Made by a program: the position numbers and the translations under genes. Source: Ruminococcus flavefaciens (GTDB taxonomy: Bacteria > Bacillota > Clostridia > Oscillospirales > Ruminococcaceae). Taken from it: a stretch of DNA of 52,181 nucleotides. The stretch is from contig DBYI01000020.1 in assembly GCA_002310115.1 (NCBI GenBank), positions 1 to 52,181 of the forward strand, written 5' to 3'. This document shows positions 1-8,367 of this stretch, piece by piece. Every line of letters starts with the position of its first letter. The first letter of the stretch is position 1. Below the pieces are notes generated by a model. The model ran no database searches and was not told where the DNA came from. It worked only from the letters and a program-made list of their open reading frames with translations.

Positions 1-79
1 GCTTGTTTTTCTGTCAAACTCGGGTTTTATCACATTCTGTAGAATAATGCAAGTCTAAGCACATGTGTGTTTGCACTCA

Positions 80-108
80 TTGTTTTTTTGATAGGATTGA
101 TGTATAAT
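80..108 (+). promoter_or_regulatory. Sigma-A type promoter for the S41-like gene
   Basis: A TTGTTT -35 box (80-85) and a perfect TATAAT -10 box (103-108) are separated by 17 bp. The first gene starts about 60 bp downstream. Seen by eye; the transcription start is inferred. Confidence 0.6.
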
Positions 109-166
109 AAGAATAAGTATTTGATTCGGATCAACTTTATTAAAACTACTAATATGGAGAATGACA

Positions 167-1918
167 ATGAATATATTAGCCTCAATTATTCTTATGATAG
201 TCAGCACTGAAAAATGGACCAAGTTTATAATTCTGTTTACGCTTATCTGGTTTATTGCAACACCGATAATCAAAAAAGCCACAAAAAGCAGTACAAAGAG
301 ACGTCTGATACGTTTCTGTGTAGGATTATTGCCCTTGGTGCTATGTATCATCTATGCGGCTATGAATATACACTCTGCAACCTACCAGTATTTTATTATG
401 AGGGGCGGCTTGCTTTGTCTTATACTGTTGATGTTGTCGGTAACGATGTGGATTCCTGACAGCAAAAAAGAAGGAAAATTCCATATCTCAAATGTAATAA
501 AGGGCTTAATGGTGGGCGGCGGAGTTATTACATATTTTGTTGCTATCATCTTATTAGTGCAGAATACTTACGTTACTGACTATTCAAATCTTGGATGGGC
601 AGAATCCTTTTCCTGTATGATAGATACAATGTCAGAAAGCTATGTCAGCAGGAATTATAAAAATATCAACTTTGAAGAACTGAAAGAAAAATTATTACCT
701 GTGGTTGAAGAAGCAGAGAAGAATAATGATAAAACAGCATTTGCAAAGGCACTTTTAGAGTATCAGTATGAGTTTTATGACTCACATATCTGGTTCGAAC
801 AAAACAGAGACGTTTTAAATCGGGCAGAGGAAGAACTTTCCGGAAATGATTACGGGCTGAGTATGTATAAGATAAGCAACGGAGATACCATTGCAATTAT
901 GGTCAAAAAAGATTCGCAGGCTGAGAAGGCAGGTATCCATAATGGTACTGTAATCAAAAAATGGAACGGTGTTGATGTTAATGAGGCAATGCTTGATGTA
1001 CGATGTCTTGATTATTGGTATCAGTTTGAGGTGTTAGAAAATGAAGCCTTGATGAAGCCTATTTTTCTTGCAGGACAGGGGGGAGAAAATGTTAATGTAA
1101 CTTTTATTGCGGATGACGGCAGCACTAAAAATGTACAACTGGATTCAATTGGCAGCTATAAAACAAGGGAATCGATAGTGCTTAGCCGTTTTTACAGCTG
1201 TAACAGAATTTCAGGTGAAAATTTTTCGTGTAGAATGCTGAATGATGGTACAGGTTATCTTCGAATAACAAATGAGCATTATGGAGATCATATGGACGAC
1301 ATTCTTACATATTGTATCGGTAAGCACAAAAAGGTTTATGAAGAAGTCGATGCCAAATTACAGGAGCTTTCAGACAACGGAATGAAATACCTTGTTATAG
1401 ACCTGAGAAATAATACCGGAGGATTTGTGCAGATAGGCAATGCTGTGGCTTCCTTGTTCGCTGACAGAAAACTGACAAATAAAACAGCCATTGAAAGATT
1501 TGGTCATATCATACCTATGAATACATTTCATACTTTTGATGAAGGAAAATGGAAGGAATTACCTGTTGCAGTGATTGTTAATGATGCTGCTGTCAGCGCG
1601 GCTGATGATCTTACACATCTGTTGTATCAATGTCCAAATGTAACTGTAATGGGAATCACTTCTTCTTCTAATTCTGTACAGACAACAGGTGGGATATGTT
1701 ATCTTTCAGATGATATGTTTGAGGTGTATTATCCAATAATTTACTCTCTTGATGAGAATAATGATATCCTTGAAGTAACTGCTGAACGTCAGGCAAAAGT
1801 TGGTTTGGATTTAAGAATACCGGTGGATTATGATGCGGCTATGATGATATTTAGTGATTCAGAAAATGACTATGAAATTGAATATGCTATCGATTATTTG
1901 CATCAACACTATAATTAA
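167..1918 (+). CDS. Membrane-anchored S41-family (tail-specific/tricorn-like) peptidase homologue with PDZ-like region
   Basis: The N-terminal third has about four hydrophobic segments (roughly residues 5-35, 50-68, 80-97 and 115-135), so the protein is membrane-anchored with its C-terminal domain probably outside. A DSH motif near residue 206 resembles the DGHT-type motif of tricorn-like S41 peptidases. It is followed by a PDZ-like stretch (about 230-330) and an S41 core with the segment YLVIDLRNNTGG. The expected nucleophile is the Ser in VNDAAVSAADD (Ser479 counted from the ATG at 161). The later Thr-x-Gly-Lys-Gly motif of CTP proteases is replaced by TSSSNSVQ, so the usual general-base Lys is missing. 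The start at 167 is preferred over the ATG at 161 because GGAG at 156-159 gives a 7-nt spacing to 167. The substrate is unknown, and it may be a tricorn-type or a non-catalytic S41 protein. Confidence 0.7.
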   Translation: MNILASIILMIVSTEKWTKFIILFTLIWFIATPIIKKATKSSTKRRLIRFCVGLLPLVLCIIYAAMNIHSATYQYFIMRGGLLCLILLMLSVTMWIPDSKKEGKFHISNVIKGLMVGGGVITYFVAIILLVQNTYVTDYSNLGWAESFSCMIDTMSESYVSRNYKNINFEELKEKLLPVVEEAEKNNDKTAFAKALLEYQYEFYDSHIWFEQNRDVLNRAEEELSGNDYGLSMYKISNGDTIAIMVKKDSQAEKAGIHNGTVIKKWNGVDVNEAMLDVRCLDYWYQFEVLENEALMKPIFLAGQGGENVNVTFIADDGSTKNVQLDSIGSYKTRESIVLSRFYSCNRISGENFSCRMLNDGTGYLRITNEHYGDHMDDILTYCIGKHKKVYEEVDAKLQELSDNGMKYLVIDLRNNTGGFVQIGNAVASLFADRKLTNKTAIERFGHIIPMNTFHTFDEGKWKELPVAVIVNDAAVSAADDLTHLLYQCPNVTVMGITSSSNSVQTTGGICYLSDDMFEVYYPIIYSLDENNDILEVTAERQAKVGLDLRIPVDYDAAMMIFSDSENDYEIEYAIDYLHQHYN

Positions 1919-2089
1919 TTAATAATTTTTGTATTTATTTCGGATCGAACGTTCTATGTACGAAGCTGGAATAGTTCAATCCAAAATTCATTTTTTACTA
2001 TCGTCATGTATCGGAAGACAGTGAAATCACGATCTTACTTGTACAGGCTTAAGTGCTATAACAATCAAAAAACTGGAGGAGGATTTATA

Positions 2090-2506
2090 ATGGTTGGACT
2101 TGTTGTAAAGCACAATGAACTTAGCGCAGAGGAATTCATAGAACTTTGGGAAACAGTATGGGGACGGGGACCATCTCTGGAGCAGACAAGGCTTGCCATG
2201 GAAAACACTCTGTTCAGGGTATCGGTTTTCGATGGTGACAAGATAGTGGCTATGGCACGTGTTATCGGCGATAAGGGACTTGATTATTATATCAAGGACG
2301 TAATTGTTCGTCCGGAATATCAAAGCAGAGGCATTGGTCGTATGCTGATTGAGGAACTTCTTCAATATGTGGATGATAACGGTGTCAGTGGTACTGATAT
2401 TTTTGTTGAGCTTTGCGCTATGCCAGATAAGATACCTTTCTATGAGAAATTTGGATTTGATTCTAATGATGCAAAAAGGTTGAAAATGTTTTATCACATA
2501 AAGTAG
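2090..2506 (+). CDS. GNAT-family N-acetyltransferase
   Basis: This 138-residue protein has the GNAT fold signature: a beta strand (IKDVIVRPEYQ) followed by the acetyl-CoA pyrophosphate loop QSRGIGRML (Q/R-x-x-G-x-G) and the late motif PFYEKFGF. It would transfer an acetyl group from acetyl-CoA to an amine, but the acceptor cannot be read from sequence. The start is fixed by a strong GGAGGAGG ribosome binding site at 2075-2082. An in-frame upstream extension to 2006 lacks one. Two unrelated GNAT genes follow on the opposite strand. Confidence 0.8.
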   Translation: MVGLVVKHNELSAEEFIELWETVWGRGPSLEQTRLAMENTLFRVSVFDGDKIVAMARVIGDKGLDYYIKDVIVRPEYQSRGIGRMLIEELLQYVDDNGVSGTDIFVELCAMPDKIPFYEKFGFDSNDAKRLKMFYHIK

Positions 2507-2508
2507 GC

Positions 2509-2546
2509 AAAAAAATCCCCGAAGCATTATTGTTGATGCTTCGGGG
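2509..2546 (-). terminator. Rho-independent terminator of the minus-strand GNAT pair
   Basis: An 11-bp perfect stem (CCCCGAAGCAT at 2517-2527 with ATGCTTCGGGG at 2536-2546) is followed, on the minus strand, by a run of seven T residues (2515-2509). It lies between convergent genes and may also stop the plus-strand GNAT transcript. Confidence 0.85.
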
Positions 2547-2564
2547 ATCGCTGTTTCATAACAT

Positions 2565-3113
2565 TCAGTCAACAAATTCCATAGTAAAAAGCTTTGAGAG
2601 AATACTGCCTGCATATGATTTCATAAGAGCTACATATTCCGAGCCCTCAACGTCTCCGCCTATTCCAAGTATCTCATATGTAACCTTTCCTTCGCGGAGT
2701 TTCTTGTGGAGTTCCTTGAAGCCGTTCCTTAAATAAAAACTTCTTCGTTTGAGCCTTTCATCGTAGTTCTCTGATGATTCCTCAAGCTGCTCGATGGCAA
2801 GGAAAAGTCTTCGATTCTTGTATATCTTCTTGGCATTCTGCAATATAGCGCTGCCGATTCCTTTTCCGCGGCAATCCTCGGAAACTGCAAGGTAAAATAC
2901 ATAAGACAGGTCACGGTAGTTTACGATATACAGCATTCCTGCCCATTCGTCATTACAGTGTATGGACCAGAAGTCCACGTTTTTTTTCTTTGCTTTAAGC
3001 ACAAGCATGAGGAAGGGAGCACGCTCATCATCTGGGAATGCTCTCATGTAAAGCTGCTTAATCTTACGAAAATCTGGACTTTTGGTCTTAAGCTTAGTGA
3101 AATTGAGTTTCAT
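2565..3113 (-). CDS. GNAT-family N-acetyltransferase
   Basis: The protein has about 182 residues. The GNAT motif A is clear: VFYLAVSEDCRGKGIGSAIL, containing the R/G-x-G-I-G acetyl-CoA loop, followed by a helix and the motif SFYLRNGFKEL. The acceptor is unknown. The start at 3113 is chosen because AGGAGG sits 6 nt upstream; an ATG 18 nt further up lacks a ribosome binding site. It lies 14 bp downstream of another GNAT gene with which it is probably co-transcribed, and it ends before a strong terminator. Confidence 0.8.
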   Translation of the reverse strand: MKLNFTKLKTKSPDFRKIKQLYMRAFPDDERAPFLMLVLKAKKKNVDFWSIHCNDEWAGMLYIVNYRDLSYVFYLAVSEDCRGKGIGSAILQNAKKIYKNRRLFLAIEQLEESSENYDERLKRRSFYLRNGFKELHKKLREGKVTYEILGIGGDVEGSEYVALMKSYAGSILSKLFTMEFVD

Positions 3114-3127
3114 GGCGTACCTCCTGT

Positions 3128-3673
3128 TCAACTGTTATTTTCTATGCAGTAGCACACCTCGCCCTCAGGGAATATGCCCTGCTTTCTGAAACGTTCGACG
3201 TTATCTGTTATTTTCATCGCGGACTTTTCAAGCACTCGTCCCGACTTTCTGTTCTCAGCGCGATGATATGCTTCAAGTCTGCAGAAATCTGTTGTATTGA
3301 ATATCTCCGAAATAACTGCAGAAAGAGCTTCGCCGGCATAGCCGTGTCCCTGAAAAGCTGAACCTATACAGTATTCTATCTCAGCGGTTCGGATATCCTC
3401 GTATACACGGCAGAAAGCTATCTGGCCGATGTTTTGTCCACTGAGCTTTTCTATGACAGCCCACCTATAGAAGTTTTTGTTTTCATATCCGCTGATGTAT
3501 TTATCCAGAAGTTCCTTTGCTTGTGTGGCATCTGAGTAAACAGGCTCTCCGTATTCGGTCTGGACCGATGGGTCTGCTACCCAGTTGCGAAGCATATCAT
3601 TGAGGTCCTTATCTTCAAATCTTCGCAATAAAAGTCTTGGAGTATTTATAGTATTTGTTCCACTGTGATGCAA
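3128..3673 (-). CDS. GNAT acetyltransferase, RimJ/RimL-like
   Basis: The 181-residue product begins with the strand TPRLLLRRFEDKDLNDM, typical of the RimJ/RimL subgroup that acetylates N-terminal amines of ribosomal and other proteins. The acetyl-CoA loop is in GSAFQGHGYAGEAL, and the C-terminal part RLEAYHRAENRKSGRVLEK matches the late RimJ/L motif. The start is probably TTG at 3673, because AGGAGGT lies 7 nt upstream. A longer in-frame extension would run through the promoter. It is the first gene of a two-GNAT operon and has its own promoter. Confidence 0.8.
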   Translation of the reverse strand: MHHSGTNTINTPRLLLRRFEDKDLNDMLRNWVADPSVQTEYGEPVYSDATQAKELLDKYISGYENKNFYRWAVIEKLSGQNIGQIAFCRVYEDIRTAEIEYCIGSAFQGHGYAGEALSAVISEIFNTTDFCRLEAYHRAENRKSGRVLEKSAMKITDNVERFRKQGIFPEGEVCYCIENNS

Positions 3674-3706
3674 GGCAAAGACCTCCTGATAAGAGTTTAT
3701 AGTATA

Positions 3707-3735
3707 ATTATAACATATAAATGTTAACAATTCAA
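3707..3735 (-). promoter_or_regulatory. Promoter of the minus-strand GNAT operon
   Basis: On the minus strand TTGAAT (3735-3730), a 17-bp spacer and TATAAT (3712-3707) form a near-consensus sigma-A promoter. It is arranged back to back with the Nudix gene promoter at 3749-3777. Confidence 0.75.
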
Positions 3736-3748
3736 GCATTATAGGCGC

Positions 3749-3777
3749 TTGACGTTCTGCTGCTCATATTGTATAAT
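3749..3777 (+). promoter_or_regulatory. Promoter of the NudC-like gene
   Basis: TTGACG (3749-3754), a 17-bp spacer and TATAAT (3772-3777) form a near-consensus sigma-A promoter, about 25 bp before the ribosome binding site of the gene at 3809. Confidence 0.8.
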
Positions 3778-3808
3778 TAAAATGATATAATGAAAAGGAG
3801 CAATTAAA

Positions 3809-4645
3809 ATGATACAGGACATTTATCCAAGCAGGCTTGATAATAGTTTTCGCAGGGTAACACCCTCGGAATGTCCGGAGAAAAGCTTTGCAGTATGCTT
3901 TAAAGATGACAGGATTCTTGCTGATACAAGCGGCAGGGACGTGATATTTCCACGTGTTTCGCAGGTTTCAGTCAATGCAGAGATTATATATCTTTTTGCA
4001 ATCGATGATGAGAGCTTTTTCCTTGTGCGTAAAAATGAGGATTCAAAGGTGAAAAATGGCAGTTTGGGTTACTATACCATCCGTGAACTAAGAGATAAGT
4101 GCAGGGGAAAGTATCTTTTTGCAGCTTTTACAGCTTTTCATCTTGCAAAATGGTATGATGATAACAGATTCTGCGGAAAATGCGGAGGAAAAACAGAGAG
4201 TGACGACGCTGAAAGGGCTCTTGTGTGCATGAACTGCGGAAATAAGGTTTATCCGAGAATTAATCCTGCGGTCATCGTTGGTGTCATCAACGGTGATAGA
4301 ATACTCATAACACGTTACAGGAGTGGCTTTGCACATAATGCTCTCATCGCTGGTTTTACAGAGATAGGTGAAACCCTTGAACAAACTGTCCAACGCGAGG
4401 TTATGGAAGAGGCTGGTTTACGCGTTAGGAATATACGTTATTATAAGTCACAGCCTTGGGGAATGGCATCCGACATTCTTGTAGGATTTTACTGCGATGT
4501 TGATGGGGAAGATACCATAAAAATGGACGAATCCGAACTTAAATACGCTGAATGGGTCAGCAGAGAGAACATTGAGCTTCAACCATACGAGCATAGTTTG
4601 ACCAATGAAATGATGAAAATTTTTAAAAATGGAGAGGTTAGTTAA
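3809..4645 (+). CDS. nudC: NAD(H) diphosphatase, NudC family
   Basis: This Nudix hydrolase is predicted to cleave NADH/NAD to NMN(H) and AMP, and in several bacteria the family also removes NAD caps from RNA. Visible features in order are an N-terminal domain (1-115), a four-Cys zinc ribbon (CGKCGG and, about 20 residues later, CMNC), a Nudix box GFTEIGETLEQTVQREVMEE-AGL matching Gx5Ex7REUxEExGU, and just after it SQPWGM, the NudC-specific SQPWPF-type array. The length of 278 aa fits the family (about 257-280). The AAAAGGAG ribosome binding site is well placed. It is monocistronic. Confidence 0.9.
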   Translation: MIQDIYPSRLDNSFRRVTPSECPEKSFAVCFKDDRILADTSGRDVIFPRVSQVSVNAEIIYLFAIDDESFFLVRKNEDSKVKNGSLGYYTIRELRDKCRGKYLFAAFTAFHLAKWYDDNRFCGKCGGKTESDDAERALVCMNCGNKVYPRINPAVIVGVINGDRILITRYRSGFAHNALIAGFTEIGETLEQTVQREVMEEAGLRVRNIRYYKSQPWGMASDILVGFYCDVDGEDTIKMDESELKYAEWVSRENIELQPYEHSLTNEMMKIFKNGEVS

Positions 4646-4755
4646 GAAATTGCTATTTTTAGTTCCAGAAAAAAATGCGTTTTATGTAATGATATAACCA
4701 ATATAAGCCAGTATATCAACTATAACAGCATATTTATCAATTTAGTTGTTTTTGG

Positions 4756-4784
4756 TTGACTTTTTTGGTGAAAAATGTTATAAT
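4756..4784 (+). promoter_or_regulatory. Promoter of the EAL-domain gene
   Basis: TTGACT (4756-4761), a 17-bp spacer and TATAAT (4779-4784) form a near-consensus sigma-A promoter, 60 bp before the start codon. Confidence 0.8.
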
Positions 4785-4843
4785 ATAAATGTGCTATAAC
4801 AATTGAGAGTATGTTCAATCTTTTTTCACAGGGGGGTGAAAAT

Positions 4844-6754
4844 ATGTTTGTGAATACTGACTTATATCTCGGCACATATATGCCTGTAGGCGATATTATA
4901 GTGTTATCCTTATGCATTATTATGGGGATATTGATTAAACAGACTTACGTTGTAAAATATAAGAATGGATTTTTCATTATAATGCATATACTTATGTTTG
5001 CATTTATTTCTTCGGCTCTAAATATAATTTTCCAGACTCAGCTCCAAAAGCAGACGCTGAATCTTCCACTCATATACATAATCAGGCTTGTCCATCATGT
5101 CCTGTTCATGTTTATAATGATATTTTATATCAGGTATTTACAGGGATCGTTATGGATTACCTCAAAGGATAAGAAAAAGACTCGTTTTTTAATTATTGTA
5201 TCTATTAGTGCTTTAGTACTGTTAGACGTTATTGCATCATATTTTAGATTTGGTTTCTATATTGATAATAATGGTACTTTTATTGAGGGACTGGACTTAT
5301 TTGAGGTAATGTACCTTGTATTTTTGATAAACATTATTTATCTGTTGATAAAATACAGGAAAAGATTGCTTATGAAAGTTTTTACAGGAATTGTCAGTGT
5401 TCTTGTGATTTCCAATTTGCTGATTGTGATTCAGGCGTACTATAATCAGATATCCTATACCTCAATATGCTGTTTCCTTCCTATTATCAGTATTATTTTC
5501 TTTTTTCATTCAAATCCTTTCGATGTTGATACGGGAGCAATATCGGGAGAATATTTTACGAATGAGGTAAAGGAAAACCTTGCAAAGGGAAATAAACTTG
5601 TCATTATGACCTGTCATATGCCTGGCTTTTCCTCAAAGATAACGAAATCTCCTGAACTGAGAACAGAATTTTACGATTTCTGTCGCAATAATGTTAAAAA
5701 GGCGATACTATACAGCTTCCCTAACGACAGCTTCGCAATGACGATAGTTAAGCAAAAAAACAATGAAGCAGACAAAACAGTCATTAAAATGCTTGAAGAT
5801 TTCAAGAAGAGCTACACAAAATTCAATATTGACTATAAAATAATCATTATGGAATCATCCGACAGCGTTATCAATGTCAACGATTATCATAATATCATTG
5901 ATTACACTGATATGAAAATGCAATTCAATTCCATAGAGCGTGTCACTTCTGATGATATAAAGGATTACTACGACAAGCACTATATTCTCAGTGAGCTTGA
6001 GGATATCGCGTCTAAAAAAGATTTGTTCGACCGTCGTGTTCTCGTTTACTGTCAGCCTGTTTATAATCTAAACACAGGACAGTACGATACAGCGGAGGCA
6101 CTCATGAGACTGAAGCTGGATAAAACGGGAATGGTATTCCCAGATCAGTTCATACCTCTGGCGGAGCAGTACAACCTCATACATAATCTGAGTATGATAA
6201 TTCTTAATAAAACATGTTTCGCGTTGCGTGGCTTCCTTGACGAGGGGTATATTGTAAAGCGTATTTCCGTTAACTTTTCGGCTATTGACTTAAGATACGA
6301 TTCATTTTGTGACGAGGTCAAGAGCATAATAGAGAACAATAGTATTGATTATGGAAAAATAGCTGTTGAGATAACCGAGAGCCGAAGTGATGCGGACTTT
6401 AATCTTATGAAGCAGCGTGTTATTCAACTTCAGGAGTTGGGAATAAAGTTTTATCTTGATGATTTCGGAACAGGTTATTCAAATTTTGAACGTATCATGG
6501 AAATTCCATTCGATATAATAAAGTTTGATCGTTCACTGTTGATTGAATCGTTGAAAAATGCTTCATCACAGTACATGTTAAAGACCTTTGCCAATATGTT
6601 TCATGACCTTAAGTATTCAATACTTTTTGAGGGTGTCGAGACAGAGCACGACGAAATACGTTGCAAGCTTATGATGGCGCAGTATTTGCAAGGCTACAAG
6701 TACTCAAAGCCCATACCTATCGAGGAATTAAGGAAATTTCTTCTTCATGCATAA
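4844..6754 (+). CDS. 7-TM membrane c-di-GMP phosphodiesterase (EAL domain)
   Basis: The 636-aa protein starts with about seven hydrophobic helices (residues 18-220), then a roughly 170-residue region that resembles a degenerate GGDEF fold but has no GGDEF signature, then an EAL domain (about 400-630). EAL residues linked to c-di-GMP hydrolysis are present: EALMR (Glu418), the Asn of VNFS, the Glu of EITES, DDFGTGYSNFE (Asp539/Asp540), the Lys of IIKFDRSLL, the Glu of FEGVET and QGYKYSKP. It is therefore probably an active phosphodiesterase giving pGpG, with the membrane part as sensor. The start at 4844 follows a GGGGGGTG ribosome binding site; an upstream in-frame ATG at 4811 has none. It is monocistronic. 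Confidence 0.85.
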   Translation: MFVNTDLYLGTYMPVGDIIVLSLCIIMGILIKQTYVVKYKNGFFIIMHILMFAFISSALNIIFQTQLQKQTLNLPLIYIIRLVHHVLFMFIMIFYIRYLQGSLWITSKDKKKTRFLIIVSISALVLLDVIASYFRFGFYIDNNGTFIEGLDLFEVMYLVFLINIIYLLIKYRKRLLMKVFTGIVSVLVISNLLIVIQAYYNQISYTSICCFLPIISIIFFFHSNPFDVDTGAISGEYFTNEVKENLAKGNKLVIMTCHMPGFSSKITKSPELRTEFYDFCRNNVKKAILYSFPNDSFAMTIVKQKNNEADKTVIKMLEDFKKSYTKFNIDYKIIIMESSDSVINVNDYHNIIDYTDMKMQFNSIERVTSDDIKDYYDKHYILSELEDIASKKDLFDRRVLVYCQPVYNLNTGQYDTAEALMRLKLDKTGMVFPDQFIPLAEQYNLIHNLSMIILNKTCFALRGFLDEGYIVKRISVNFSAIDLRYDSFCDEVKSIIENNSIDYGKIAVEITESRSDADFNLMKQRVIQLQELGIKFYLDDFGTGYSNFERIMEIPFDIIKFDRSLLIESLKNASSQYMLKTFANMFHDLKYSILFEGVETEHDEIRCKLMMAQYLQGYKYSKPIPIEELRKFLLHA

Positions 6755-6759
6755 TTTTC

Positions 6760-6795
6760 AAAGAGAGCGATAAGCAATGTCTTATCGCTCTCTTT
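6760..6795 (+). terminator. Terminator after the EAL gene
   Basis: A 15-bp perfect stem (6760-6774 with 6781-6795) with a 6-nt loop is followed by a T-rich tract. Confidence 0.85.
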
Positions 6796-6837
6796 GTATT
6801 CTTTTTGTGTCTTTTATGGTTAAAAGCGGAAAAAATA

Positions 6838-6866
6838 TTGACCTTATTGTCAAAATATGTTATGAT
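6838..6866 (+). promoter_or_regulatory. Promoter of the ABC exporter operon
   Basis: TTGACC (6838-6843), a 17-bp spacer and TATGAT (6861-6866) precede a GAGGAGG ribosome binding site and the start at 6911. Confidence 0.7.
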
Positions 6867-6910
6867 TATAACATATAAAAATACAGTCTCTCAGAGGAGG
6901 AGATGGCAAG

Positions 6911-8362
6911 ATGAGCAAAGGCAAGAAAATAGTAAAACGTATCGTGATACTGCTTGTTATACTCTTTATAATTGGTGGTATAGTGTTGTTTGTGAGAAGT
7001 GCTATCCGCGGAGCAACACAGAGTATAGTTACACGCTCAGATACTTGCGGCTTTGTAAAGCGTCAGGATCTTACGAGCTATGCAAGCTTTTCGGGACAAA
7101 TATCCAGCAGTGATAAGCTCATGGTAACAGCTGACCCTACGCTTAAGGTAAGTAAGCTCAACGTAAAGGTGGGTGACAGTGTCAAGGCAGGTGACATACT
7201 TTGCGAATTTGACAGCAAGAAGCTCCAGGAAAAATACGATAAAATGTTGAAGAACAGTGAAAAGGTACAGGGAGCTTCACAGCACAGTCACGACCTTATC
7301 GTAAGAAACTACGATAAAGCAAAGTCAGACCGGGATTCGATGATAGCAAAGGCACAGTCAGCATATAATACAGCTGTTTCAAAGCGTGACAGTGCCTATG
7401 AGGAATTTAACAGACTGATAGATGATTACAACGACCTGTATAGCAGACAGATCGATGCATATAATGCATGGGCAAATACCGAGGATGGTGCTCATGACAA
7501 GGAATATAAAAGACAGGTGCTTGACGACATCTCCAAGGAGTTTGCTATGGCCGAAAAGGAGCTTAATGCTTTACAGAGCAGCCTCCCGGATCTTGATTCT
7601 GCTGTCAGCGCTGCAAACGAAGCATATAATGCTGCAGTTGAAAAGGGCGACGAACTGGTGCAGTCTGCTCAGGACGCTCTTGATGACGAGAAGTACGCTT
7701 TGGATGATGACTCCGATGACAGTCAGCTAGAGGAGCTGCGCGAGAGGATAGAGAAGTGTACAGTAGTTGCTGAAAGAGACGGAGTTGTCACAGAACTAAA
7801 TATTTCTGAGGGAAGCGTTCCCGAATCCGGAAATATCATGACTATTGAGAATACTACTGATCTTATCGTTGCAGGTAAAGTCAGCGAGGCTGATATCCTC
7901 AAAGTTAACGAGGGTATGGAAGCCGAAATAAAGACAAGCGCTACTGATGACAGAATAATCAAGGGTAGGATAAAGCGTATCGAGAAAATTATTTCCTCAG
8001 GTCAGGCCAAATTTGAGCAAGGCGGATATACTGTTGAGGTAAGTGTAGAAGAAAAGGACAGCGGTCTCCTCATAGGAATGTCAGCAAGTGTGAAGATAAT
8101 ACTTGACAGGCGTGATAACGTGCTCAGCGTTCCATATAATGCTATCCGCGGCGGGGAGAACGAAGGTTATTTCATTTATGTGGCAACTCCTCAGGAGAAC
8201 GATATGTACTCTATTTCAAAGCGAAAGGTATCAAAGGGCTTTGAGGGTGATTTCTATACAGAGATAATATCGGGCTATGTAAATGAAGGAGATATTGTGC
8301 TTACCGATCCTATGGGCGTTTCAGAGGGCGACCTTATTCCGCTCAGTGTTCCTGAGGAGTAA
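6911..8362 (+). CDS. Membrane fusion protein of a MacAB-like ABC exporter (HlyD/RND adaptor family)
   Basis: The protein has an N-terminal membrane anchor (about residues 9-29), a first lipoyl-like half with the strand LNVKVGDSVKAGDILCEFDS (68-88), a long charged coiled-coil hairpin (about 100-255), the second lipoyl half (VVAERDGVVTELNISEGS), a beta-barrel segment and a membrane-proximal C-terminal domain with SVPYNAIRGG. This is the adaptor layout of MacA/YknX-type proteins that couple an ABC permease to extracellular substrate handling. The length of 483 aa fits. The ATPase and permease genes follow immediately, so the three form one exporter. The substrate (toxic peptide, lipid or wall-active compound) is not indicated. 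Confidence 0.85.
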   Translation: MSKGKKIVKRIVILLVILFIIGGIVLFVRSAIRGATQSIVTRSDTCGFVKRQDLTSYASFSGQISSSDKLMVTADPTLKVSKLNVKVGDSVKAGDILCEFDSKKLQEKYDKMLKNSEKVQGASQHSHDLIVRNYDKAKSDRDSMIAKAQSAYNTAVSKRDSAYEEFNRLIDDYNDLYSRQIDAYNAWANTEDGAHDKEYKRQVLDDISKEFAMAEKELNALQSSLPDLDSAVSAANEAYNAAVEKGDELVQSAQDALDDEKYALDDDSDDSQLEELRERIEKCTVVAERDGVVTELNISEGSVPESGNIMTIENTTDLIVAGKVSEADILKVNEGMEAEIKTSATDDRIIKGRIKRIEKIISSGQAKFEQGGYTVEVSVEEKDSGLLIGMSASVKIILDRRDNVLSVPYNAIRGGENEGYFIYVATPQENDMYSISKRKVSKGFEGDFYTEIISGYVNEGDIVLTDPMGVSEGDLIPLSVPEE

Positions 8363-8367
8363 TGCCG

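Noticed and set aside
1945..1952. GAACGTTC palindrome that resembles a LexA site
   Set aside because: Firmicute LexA boxes need four bases between GAAC and GTTC. Here there are none, and the neighbouring genes are not SOS genes.
2006..2089. 28-codon N-terminal extension of the first GNAT gene
   Set aside because: It has no ribosome binding site and is not GNAT-like. A strong GGAGGAGG site marks the start at 2090.
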